A stretch of 64,000 bases of DNA from Rhynchonema sp. JSB1_4. Taxonomy: Eukaryota; Nematoda; Chromadorea; Monhysterida; Xyalidae. Made by a program: the position numbers and the translations under genes. Location: positions 17,186-81,185 of the forward strand of contig JASAMV010003808.1 in NCBI GenBank assembly GCA_030248065.1. The letters are read 5' to 3'. Shown here one piece after another: positions 13,601 through 23,000 of the stretch (position 1 is the first letter of the stretch; each line of letters begins with the position of its first letter). The notes under the pieces are model-generated. The model did not search any database and was not told where the DNA came from. It was given only the letters and a program-made list of their open reading frames with translations.

Positions 13601-16600
13601 GTCATCATCACTCGAAAAGCACCGTTTGCATGCCTGTGTTATTACCGTGTTCCGTGCCACGGAAATATTTCCGTGTTCCGTGATTTTGAAAATTTTTCAC
13701 GGAACACAAAACACGGAAATATTTCCGTGTTCCACCTAAGTCCGCCCTAGGACTGCAAAGTATGGTTGGTTTGCCCATATGTTTATCTAGGTATGCATAC
13801 GATGTGATGCATATTGGTATGATATCTAAAGAGAGACAGTATACTACGAGAATGCTTGCACGGTAACTCGGGAGTTGTAAGAAACGACTTCCGTTCGCGT
13901 GCTGGACTGGGTGCATGAACTGAAAGCACAAATTAACGTGCACGCGCATGCGCACGCAACTTCCTATTGCAAAACGCAGGCAGCGCACGTGCAAAACGTG
14001 AAGTTACGAACTTCGATCTTTTGCCCATTCTTTGCACTATACAGTTGCTTTCGCACGCGTATGCACGATACTTTCAGCCTAGCTTTGCACATGGTACCGT
14101 AGCTTTCACACACAGGTGCGTGCCTATAGATAGGTCAGTAAAATTTGCGGTATGCTAACATGTGTGATAATGCAGTTATCCCCCGTGCTTTTCATGGCAA
14201 GCTTTCTGAATATGACAACACCAATTTAGCAAACTATAGTGCGGAAATGGGAAATCGAAATTCGAACAACAATATTCCTCTTGCCTGAATAGATGATTTC
14301 GACATTTGAACAGGTCCTGCAATTGGACCTGTCGTCATTCATCATTTGGCCGCACGAGTTGGAGCGCTGAGGTCAACCGTTGAGAGCCGAATCCTGGCGT
14401 GCTGTGGAATAGTTGGCCCGTCAAATACACGTGTATCGTGCTCATGTTCCAATTTATCAAAACTGAATATCCTCGACATGCATTCAATTCAAATGCAAAA
14501 ATGTCGCAGTGCTCACTCTCTCACTCGCGCACTCAGTTCCTATTTTAGCAGTATAAATAATTACAATAGCACACGTAAATACCCGAACATTACCCTCAAT
14601 TTCTCTTTCATTAGTACGTGGAGGAAGGGAACAAACCAGCCAGCAGCAACACAAAGTGTCATGAGCTGACGGATGGACTATACATACGTGCAGCTCAACA
14701 CTCCGTTTTTCACGCGTGCAGAAACAAAGCAAAAGGTAATGCAAAACAAATGAATCAAAACCTGCCGCAAATGTGCAATAAAATCACTTTTCAACATATT
14801 TTTAATCGCAATCACACATTAACAGCTGTTCAACAAGAATCCAACACATGCGCAAGCCAGCCAGCGTGTTAATAAAACACGCACACACGGTCACAGGCTG
14901 GCTGCCTGGCGCATGCAGAGGGTGCGATATCAGTGCTGGGGGGTGTTTTCAACGTGGCGCTGCGCAAAATTGTGTTAATGAAAACGGATTTTTTTGCTGT
15001 TTTAGTGACAGAATCGCTTGCGCAACTCGCGAGTACCCATGGATTAGCCGGGAGCGACAGCGGCCAGTTTTCGACAAGGTCTGAAGTTGACCTCAAAATC
15101 GATTTTTTTGAAAAAATTGAATTTTTTTCTGGGCCACCCTGTGCGTAGCAGGGAGACAGTTATTAACATGCACTATACTGAGACATTTATCTATAATTGT
15201 GTGAAAACAACTTCCCGAAATTCCACTTATTGAACGAGTTATGACAATTTAAAAAAATTTTCCTTGGTTATTTCTGAGCTCAGAACCAAAATTCCTTGTT
15301 TGAGCCGTATCTCGACTTATACAGGGAGTTTTCAAAAAATATTTTGCATGCCACTTATTTTCGATGTATGTAAACGTTTTTTGGCATAAACTCCAAAACC
15401 GCCAAATTTGGCCTTTTTCGTTCGATTTTCTCTGGCAAAAAGTCTTAAAATGCATATTTTTGTGCATGTGAGAGAACGTTTCAGCGAATTTGACCATTTT
15501 GGCCCATAAAATGGTCATTTTGACACTAAAATCAACACTTTTTTGACTTGATGACGGGAGCAAAAAAGCTAGCTAGCCAGTTTGGGGGTATATGTTCGGG
15601 AGCAAGAAAGCTACCTAGCAGTTGGGGTATTACCCCATACCTCCCAACTACATACATCACTGGCTGAGACTGTACCATCATGTATTTGGGGCTGGATCTG
15701 GACTGTCCGTCTCACTGACGAGACCCAGTATTAGACTTTGGGTCGAACCGCCGCAGCCCCAGCACGTATCGTATGCACCCGTGCCCTCAAAGCACTACGT
15801 TTACCACCTTTGTCAGGTTTATGGGTGCCTTCGAAGGTACTCAACATTTAAATCAATAGGCTAATATTATATAGTGGCCAAATCACTTCGTGAACTCACA
15901 GTAGCCCAGAGTGAACGCGAGAATTAATATATGCAATTCGGGGTAAGTTGACGAAGTGATTTGACTTGATCACTTGAGTTGACCACTGTAATATGAGCCA
16001 CGCCACGTGGAAACCAACAACATTTGGCTTCGTCCTCACAGTCAACACAGAGTTCTTCATCCAAGCATGTTTGACCGCAGATTCCATTCGTTACGTCGCG
16101 ACATTGTTTGCACACTCGGTTATTGATCTCTGTTTTCAGTGTGCATGGTTCGTTCCGATTGTACACGACTGAGTAGGGCTGACAGACTGAGCAAGATAAA
16201 CTCGTTTCAACAATGCATTACGTGATCATTCTGTTGCCGAAAAACAAAAAAATGTGCTTGCATTGACAGCTTAGGGCGAACTTGTGGTTAAATCCGGAAT
16301 CCGGAAACCGGAAATAGTTGCATACAAAAATACAAAACATTTTCGGACTCCGGAAATATTTCCGGAAAACGCAGAAATTTACATGCAAAAATAATGCGTT
16401 TTCCGCAAATATTTCCGGATTCCGGTTTCCGGATTCAACCTAAGTCCGCCCTTAGAAAGGAATCTTACACGTCTTGAAGCGGTAGATGCGGCAAAGGTCA
16501 ATAACTCTGCGATCGTCTGTTGACTGTTGGGTGGCAGTCAGCTGGCATTCACCGGTTTGATCTTCGGGAACACGTAGGTCCATTGAAGTGGAATTAAAAA

Positions 16601-16957
16601 CAATAGAGCAACAGTCTGTAGCAGATGAACGTGATTGCAGCGTGGCAGTGACGCAGGCACGCTGGCATTCGGCGAAGCTTGCTGTGTGAACTTGGGTCAA
16701 CGGAGATAGTTCCGAGCCACACTTGAATCCTAATCTTTCAATTTGATCGGCAAGTGCTCCTGACAGACGGTCAATTTTAATTAATATGGTACAGTTTTAA
16801 TTTTGATTAATAATTTTAATGTAACAATTTTAATTAATATGTTCCCGATGCTCATATTTGCACGCTCACCGGTGGTACTGACCAAGATCACCAACACAAT
16901 TGCAGCTGCATAACGACCATCATACACGATGACAATTTCCGGCTGTTTTTTAACCAT
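7649..16957 (-). CDS. Receptor A: PAN-like, Cys-rich and six CCP/sushi domains, transmembrane, long tail
   Basis: Fifteen exons sum to 833 codons with consistent phases: 16957-16870 (signal peptide), 16759-16469 (PAN/Apple-like, RSSATDCCSI core), 16186-16019 (Cys-rich, CKQC...CVDC...KCC), 11370-11167 (CCP1), 10981-10775 (CCP2), 10695-10477 (CCP3), 10417-10302 plus 10236-10080 (CCP4, split), 10014-9808 (CCP5), 8937-8761 plus 8722-8657 (CCP6, split), 8568-8405 (transmembrane, LTLLLLAATTVIGV, then RKRRKERE), 8347-8261, 8198-8136 (PVPPVHP, an SH3-ligand-like motif) and 7936-7649 (tail). Most ectodomain exons begin and end in phase 1. CCP domains bind proteins or glycans, so a cell-surface recognition or adhesion role is inferred. 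The CCP2 donor reads AAAG|CT instead of the AAAG|GT of receptor B, so that exon may be skipped. Intron 3 holds a 4.1-kb hAT element. It lies head to head with the gene at 17070. Confidence 0.8.
9118..9643 (+). mobile_element. Foldback element with about 188-bp inverted repeats and a small internal open frame
   Basis: The left arm (from AGGCCGAGTACACC) and the right arm (ending GGTGTACTCGGCCT) are near-perfect inverted repeats reaching to about 9310 and 9456. They are rich in alternating CGTACG/GTGCAC words. The centre encodes an open plus-strand stretch beginning MPKRNKPAISVRKVKQQV, basic and helical, with a start codon at 9309. It sits in the intron between the CCP5 and CCP6 exons of receptor A; receptor B lacks it at the matching site (about 20680-20740). 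No clean target duplication was found, so the superfamily is open. Confidence 0.75.
11575..15662. mobile_element. Long non-autonomous hAT-like element, 4.1 kb, with roughly 0.9-kb inverted repeats
   Basis: The element starts CAGTGATGTA and ends with the inverse (TACATCACTG). It is flanked on both sides by the same 8 bases, GCTGAGAC (11567-11574 and 15663-15670), the target-duplication length of hAT elements. The inverted repeats extend roughly from 11575 to 12508 and from 14689 to 15662, with several GCTAGCTAGC words near both ends. The interior has no transposase-like frame, so it must be mobilised in trans. It lies in intron 3 of receptor A, between the Cys-rich and CCP1 exons. Confidence 0.9.
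13294..13774. mobile_element. MITE family 2 copy, split by a Harbinger-like MITE (nested in the hAT element)
   Basis: Left part (13294 to about 13500) and right part (about 13750 to 13774) match the two halves of the 253-bp palindromic MITE at 18291-18543. The interrupting segment is made of CACGGAAATATTTCCGTG words and ends CCTAAGTCCGCCC, the right end of the family at 16274 and 22680. Three insertions are therefore stacked here: hAT, then family 2, then the Harbinger-like element. Confidence 0.7.
16274..16451. mobile_element. Harbinger-like MITE with TTA target duplication
   Basis: 178 bp bounded by GGGCGAACTT and AAGTCCGCCC inverted ends and flanked on both sides by TTA (16271-16273 and 16452-16454), the 3-bp duplication typical of PIF/Harbinger elements. 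The interior is CCGGAAATATTTCCGG palindromes. It lies in intron 2 of receptor A, 17 bp downstream of the PAN exon. Confidence 0.75.
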
Positions 16958-17069
16958 CTCGAATCATATAAAAGCAAAAGTTACAGTGAAAATAAAGGAA
17001 TTTTAAACAGTTTTTGGCTTTAGTTTCAAAGACTTTTCAACACATTCGGTGTATTGCATACCTAGCTTT
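16958..17069. promoter_or_regulatory. Shared divergent promoter region, module 1
   Basis: The start codons of receptor A (16957, minus) and the three-finger gene (17070, plus) are 112 bp apart, so both 5' untranslated regions and promoters must fit here. A TATATAA-like word (CATATAAAAGC) lies at 16966-16976. No other element was identified. The same close divergent spacing recurs at 26842-26993 and 44424-44577. Confidence 0.6.
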
Positions 17070-17915
17070 ATGACCGCCCTACTCCTGTTGTTCTTTATTT
17101 TGGTCGCCATTATCACCGGATTGAATGCTATTGAATGTTTCCACTCTGGCGGTGTTGAATCGGAATGTGGTCACTGCGTTATGGTTAGAGTAGACAAATG
17201 GGTTGGGCGCAAATATGTAACTCACAAATGTAAATTTTCCTACATAATAATTTCAGAATTTTTATTTCGAGCCCAAGTCGAACAGCATATTCGACTCTAC
17301 GTTCCATTGCGTAGGGAAAAGTTCGAGCAGTTGCAAAGAGGGTTGTGACAAAGATTCACCTGAAACAACCGCTCACGGCCACATTTGCTCCTGCTGCACG
17401 GACAGTTGCAATACTGAACAGACTTGTCGGCAGCTCTGCGTTCACAAGCTAACGGGTCTGTTTGCCTGAGAAACTCGCTGTAGGATCTCAATCTTAACGA
17501 AAATAGTTTATGCCCATTAGCTTATCCAAAGTGTCGTAAATTCTCCTGTCTTGTACTAATTTTCAGATATTACGTACTCAAGAAACGGTACGAGCCCTGA
17601 AACCATGCTAGAAAAGTTAGCAAAATTTTTCAATATGTGATTAATTCGACAGAGCAAAGGACCGCAAATGGATACCGTCGACGTGTAATCCCCTGGCTTA
17701 TAAAAAGTAAAAAAAAACTACGTCAGAAGCCCCATCGTCGTGTACTTCGTGATCGGTGGAGTGGTCGTTGCCGTGCTTCTGGGCTCTGCCATTCTGATCG
17801 CCTTGCTGGTCATAACGTCGTGAGTTACGCTTCGATTTGCAAGATAAATTTATGTTGGCAACAAAAACCGTGTATTTACACTGTTTATTTATGTACTTTC
17901 AGACGAAAAGAATGA
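17070..17915 (+). CDS. Three-finger (Ly6/ET-like) membrane protein 1
   Basis: Exon 1 (17070-17183) encodes a signal peptide (ALLLLFFILVAIITGLNA) and the first Cys residues. Exon 2 (17257-17455) carries the rest of the ectodomain with the C-terminal signature ICSCCTDSCNT, a CCxxDxCN motif typical of Ly6/three-finger folds, then two more Cys (CRQLC). A transmembrane exon ends at 17819 (VVYFVIGGVVVAVLLGS, then ILIALLVIT), and exon 4 (17903-17915) adds only RKE and stop. The phases of exons 1, 2 and 4 match its paralogs at 26994 and 44578. The acceptor of the transmembrane exon is unclear: strong acceptors upstream give another frame, and the in-frame one (AAAAAG before 17710) is weak. Ly6-type proteins bind other extracellular proteins; pairing with the divergent receptor is an inference. 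Confidence 0.7.
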
Positions 17916-18069
17916 AAATCCACCACAATGGTGTTTCTTGTAAAAAAAGAACGATCTCGAAAACCGACGATTTTTAATCATGCAGACGACATGATCGGAA
18001 ACTTCAAGAATATCCATAAATTATATCTACCAAAAACGAGCACTAAAATATTGAACCGAAAGTGATATC

Positions 18070-18930
18070 AATTGCGTGAATGAATAATACATCTAAATCG
18101 AGAAAGACGCGATCAGTTTGTTTCAAACAAAATTTATTCCCTTGTGACACAAAACCAATAACCTCTGTCTTCAATTGTACATTAGAAACTTCGGAAAAAG
18201 TACAGGACGCAAAGTGAAATTATTTATATTTTGAGGGAGCCAATCGATCTGTGAAATGCAACTTAAAGAAATACAAATAGCTTGTTTTAAGGCAAACCAG
18301 CCGTGCTTTGCAGTCTTATACCACATCGTATCACCCTGAATTCTTGCACACCTAAAATGTTTCGGGTTACTGTAGCCACGTCTCGCGCAGCCAAGCCGAT
18401 AAACAACACACACAAACGTTTCATGATCTTGGCGCTTTCACAAGCAAACCAGACGCAACGTGGCTAACCTGAAACATTTTAGGTGTATAAGAATTCAGGG
18501 TGATACGGTATGGTCTGACACTGCAAAGTATGGCTGGTTTGCCTACAGCCGCTTGCAAAATGTTCATTCTTCCTTGAGATCTTGACGTTTGGCCACGGGT
18601 CAACGGGATTGCTCAATCTTGGTACCGTGCCTGAGCGATTGTGGCCAATTTCTTGAAGCATCAAAAACCAATTTCGAAGGTGTGCGAACTGTACGTCTCA
18701 TTTTTTGTGCCTTCGAGTTACCGTACACACCATGTCATTGTGAAAAAAGAAAGAGTATGTTTTGCGCGGCTGGATTTTGAAGGATCCACATCATCGATAA
18801 AATGACGTCAGAGCAACGTGTGTGCCACGCGAACACCGTCGGGTCACGGTAGCCAGCACGTCGCAATAAAAACCACGTTTGTGACTGTTCTCTGCGAAAT
18901 AAACAGCATTTCTGCGTTGCTGATTTGATG
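18070..18930. repeat. Segmental duplicate of 32870-33440
   Basis: Long stretches match the 32.9-33.4 kb region in the same orientation, for example TTGCAAAATG and the block AAAATGACGTCAGAGCAACG then TGTGTGCCACGC (18800-18830 against 33340-33372). The MITE at 18291-18543 is absent from the other copy, which therefore serves as its empty site. This is non-coding flank of module 1. Confidence 0.75.
18291..18543. mobile_element. MITE family 2, intact palindromic copy
   Basis: 253 bp that folds almost end to end. It starts GGCAAACCAGCCGTGC and ends with the inverse (GCTGGTTTGCC), with GTTACTGTAGCCACG and its partner CGTGGCTAA near the middle. Related pieces occur at 13294-13774, about 29640-29760 and 30883-31041. 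Confidence 0.8.
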
Positions 18931-19199
18931 AAACGCTGGCGTCTCAACGAGCGGTATTGTAAAACTCAAGAACAGGTGACACCCGATAGTGTTAGATGGA
19001 AAGGGCAAGAGGACTTCGTTCGGATCATTCCCAGAATTCTCAGCAAAGCAAAATGTCATAGTTTTTTAAAAAAAATCTTTATCCACGTTCATGAAAAGTT
19101 TCACCTTGCTCCAAGAAACGAAAAATGTTGCATGGTTTACAAAATACAATACCTTCTGTAAAGGTTTCCACAGGTTTAGCGTAAATTTTGACAAAAACA

Positions 19200-19422
19200 C
19201 AGTTCCGGGTGCAATTCTAGGCTGAAAGATGAAGTCGCGTGCACGCGACTTCCTAGTGCTACAACATAGGGAGCGCACGCCAGCGCACGCGCAAAACTTC
19301 GCGTGCACGCGCGTGCACGCGAAGTTGCTTCGACTTTTGCCTATACTTTGCACTGTTTCGCACGCGCGTGCACGCGCGTGCACGCGACTTCAACTTTCAG
19401 CCTAGAATTGCACCCGGTACTG
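19200..19422. mobile_element. Mariner-like MITE with GTGCACGC core, copy 1
   Basis: The ends read CAGTTCCGGGTGCAATTC and the inverse (GAATTGCACCCGGTACTG), followed on the right by TA. The core alternates GTGCACGCGC. A second copy at 53737-54000 has TA on both sides, supporting a TA target duplication. Confidence 0.75.
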
Positions 19423-19536
19423 TATGCTCTCGTTCTTGGAATACGGTTAATTCTGTTACTTTTCAGCCAATAAAACAAATAGTCGCACTTCCAGAATAGA
19501 AAGAAATATGGTGTACAAGGATCTTTCATATTTTCT

Positions 19537-20093
19537 TTAGTTTTCTTCCGAGCCCGTGTCACTTTTGGTCGATTTCGATTCATCCGTGCGTTTTTCGTGC
19601 TCACGAGCGGCCGCTTTTGCTTTCTCCGCCAACACTCTGCGATCGAAATTGAATAGGTTGAGAACAGATGGTTGCGACCAATGAAATTGGTCTGTGTTCT
19701 CACCTAAAGCTGGGTAAAGATTCAACACTTATAGCAAACTAACATTTCTGCCTCATCCTTGACTGTGTGCTCCGGTCCGCCGCCTATCGACATCATTTCA
19801 CTCAAAGTCGTCGAGGTTGGCATATCGACTGCTTTCGCCAGCTGAAACTACACGCCTGATTCATTTTATTGTTGAAATTTTGCAAAATAAAGTGGTTCAA
19901 ATGGTTCGCAAGAGTGTGGCCAACCTGTGGTTGGTTCAACGGACTGTCATAGGCTTCGTCGTCCGTGTTTCCTGTTCGCTTCGTTTTGGTACTGTTCTCC
20001 GGTCCGGTCTCAGTCGCATCTTGTCTCTCGAGTTTTCTAAATGAAGCGGCGGCAACGTTGCCATGTGATGTATGCATGCACCGTAGTATTCTA
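19537..20093 (-). pseudogene. Cytoplasmic-tail exons of receptor B left beyond a frameshift stop
   Basis: Three tail segments follow the stop at 20094: about 20080-19930 (reading SFRKLERQDATETG, then DDEAYDSPLNQ) with a CCACAG|GTTGGC donor, about 19847-19750 (LAKAVDMPTSTTLSEMM), and 19641-19537 (ending KSTKSDTGSEEN, stop). The related orphan at 32.2-32.8 kb runs through the frameshift site without a stop. Receptor B is two bases shorter there, so these exons are either no longer translated or are rescued by an unseen splice. Confidence 0.55.
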
Positions 20094-23000
20094 TCAAAAT
20101 ATTGGATGTGCAACAATCGCGAACTTGTTGTTTGGTCGATATTTGTTCCACCATATTAGGAACGCAATCAGGCCTACTCCGATCACCCCCAATAGGAAAG
20201 CTCCGAAGACCATTGCCAACATAGTTGACCAAGACAGTGGTTTGCTTTCAGCCACTGAAATGGTAATGGCCGCTCAAACAGACCGTAATTTGTGAAAATG
20301 ATGCAATACCATTGGAACATCAAATGCTCACTTTCTACGCATTTGCTCAATTCATCGATCCATATGCCGTTTTCACACGTTGTCGACGTAGTGTCGCCTG
20401 CGCACACAAACAAAAGCAAAACGTTTGACAAGAAACATCGGGGTGAGCACCAAACGACCGAACCGTTTAGACGATGGTCTTGTTCGCACGTTACAGTCAC
20501 AATAGTTGATTCGGCATATCGATGCTGCGTCGTTGGCTTGTCCCATTTCACTGGTTCGTGACTGTAGTTGTAGTTGGTGGCATCAGTCTTGGAGAATTCA
20601 ATGCAGGCTGCAAGAGATAGACACCAGCTGGAACCACAAGACACTGATAGTGGAACTTCCGTAGTTCATTCTATATATTTTGTATAATTTTTGGAAGTTA
20701 ATTTTGTTTGACGAACATTCATTGACGTCTCACGAGAACCAGAAGAAATGTCGCACCGACGAGCACGTCTGTGAATCGAACATGTAGAATCGAACAGAAA
20801 TGTGACTATGCTTCGCATGGCACGTTTCTGTTCGATTCACATTGTCCCACAATCAACCATTTTCTGAGAATACTGAACAAACTTGGTTTGCACGTGGCTT
20901 CAGTCTCATTCCATCCTTGTTCAGTGCACTCGACTTCAAGTGGATGTGGCGAAGTCGCATCGGTACTTTGAGGAGCCAAGCACTTGAAGAATGCTTTGGC
21001 ACCGATTGGGTACATTTCGTTGGCGAGTTTGGGTGGTGCAATTGAGGTCATCGTCGTGTTGTCAGGGTGCGGTATGGATGACGGACAAGCTGAAACCAAA
21101 TGGAATTAACCAAAATCGTGGTCTTTTACCGTGGTATTCTAAATTTGATCTCACGCTTGGCACATCTGAGCTCGGTTGGATGGTTGTTGTCTGTGGGTAT
21201 CCATTGATGGTCATCTTTGCATTCGACGGTCACCGATTCGCATGGGACTTCAGGACAGAGCGCTGCTGTTTGTTTGGTCCAGAACAGACCATCTTGACAG
21301 GACAGCTTCACCTGGAAGTGGAGCAACTGTAAATTGGAATGAAAAGTTGCTACAATTAAAGTTCAAAATTCCGTGCCTGTGTGTTGATTGACACAAGATT
21401 CTTATCTCCCGCTGTTACTTGACGCGTTGACGGTTGACCAACCGAAACCTGATCACCTTTTTCTCTTGCTTTCAAAGCATTGTAGTTGCAAGCTGAATCG
21501 GAGAACAAATTTTCGGATGAGAAAAAAGAAAATACTCGGCAAGGTTCGAACCTTTCTGACATGTCACCGAGGTCGACCATGTGCCGTCTGCCTTGCAACT
21601 GACCGACTGCTTGACCACGTAGTTCGAACTGATTTGGGCGAAAGACAGATCGTTGCACTCGATATCAAACGGCCTTGACCCAGGAAGAATGTGGTGGGAG
21701 CCGATTTGCGATGCGGATGGATAGACGATCGGTTTGACATTCAAATCATTCTCGGTTAGTTTGTGACAAGCTGGAGGAGGGGGTGAAGTCTGTTTGGCGT
21801 GACAGGCTCCATAACGAATTGTGCGCACATAAAGAAAGGTATGCACCTACCTTTGATGCATTGATCCACTTTCGACCATGTGCCTTTGCCGCAGGTGAAC
21901 ACCCTCGTCATTTGACCATCGGAATTCCAAACGAGAGAATTTTGACATTCAACGCTCAACGTCGTCCCATCAGCGTAGTGCATGTCACTGCTGTGAATCT
22001 TGCCTGGGCCTGACGTCTTGCTGATCGAATACTTTGACGGATCGAGCTGTTCGCAACCTGTGCGGCTGTTTGGTCAACCCAAACGTTAAAAAAATGCTCG
22101 TGGCAGTAAGATCATCTTGGTTTTTTAGTTGGTGAACCTTCTAATGTCTTCCAGACGTATTACTGTTTTGGCATTGCCAATTCCTATTATTTGTGAGATA
22201 CAGAACGACTGTGTTTGTTGCGCGTTTGAAAATTAACCTTTGACGCAAATCGTTCCTTTAGCCCATTCCAGCACGTGGTTTTTACCCTCCACACACTCAA
22301 CAGACTGCGTTGTGGATGACTGGCCAATGACGTGGTGGTTGGCCTCACATTTAACCATAGATGTTTCTCCTTTCGCATACTTTTTGTTTTGTTGATGATC
22401 TTGAGTGGCACCACGAATCTTCAGTTCTTTGTCGTAGCAATCTGCGTGGAAAGTGTGACTTTGGTCAGAATTTTTTAATCACATGCTGGGGCATTCACGA
22501 AGCTTGTGTTCAGTTTTGAATTTGCTCGCAATTTTTAAACACGAATATACGCAGACGAACGAACATACCACCAACCCTAATCTAATCTTGCAAAGGAGCA
22601 TATATATAAAAGAAGTGTTTTTCGTGATAAAGAGCAGGGCCCGGTCCACAGAAGCGGATTACCTTAACCTTAACACTAAGGGCGGACTTAGGTTGAACAC
22701 GGAAACCGGAACACGGAAATAATTCACATACAAACCAGTTTCGTGGATTTCCGTGCACGGAAATATTTCCGTGACACGGAAATATTTCCGGTTTCCGTGT
22801 TCTGTGTTTTTTTTATTTTCACGGAGCACGGAAATATTTCCGTGTCAATAGTTGCTGCTTGCGTCAACACGCGGGCTTTTGACGTCAGCACGCTGGCTGT
22901 TGTCATCATCTCTGAGAAAGCACCGTTTGTGCGCCTGATTCGTTTCCGTGTTCGGTGGCACGGAAATATTTCCGTGTTCCGGTTTCCGGGTTCAACCTAA

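Noticed and set aside
12020..15148. Matching open frames in both orientations (LVENWPLSLPANPWVLASC type)
   Set aside because: They lie in the two arms of the hAT element and are non-coding repeats read in mirror orientation.
17637..17915. Plus-strand frame running across the membrane exon of three-finger gene 1
   Set aside because: It is the wrong frame; the conserved transmembrane helix is read in another frame, as in the paralog at 27607-27718.
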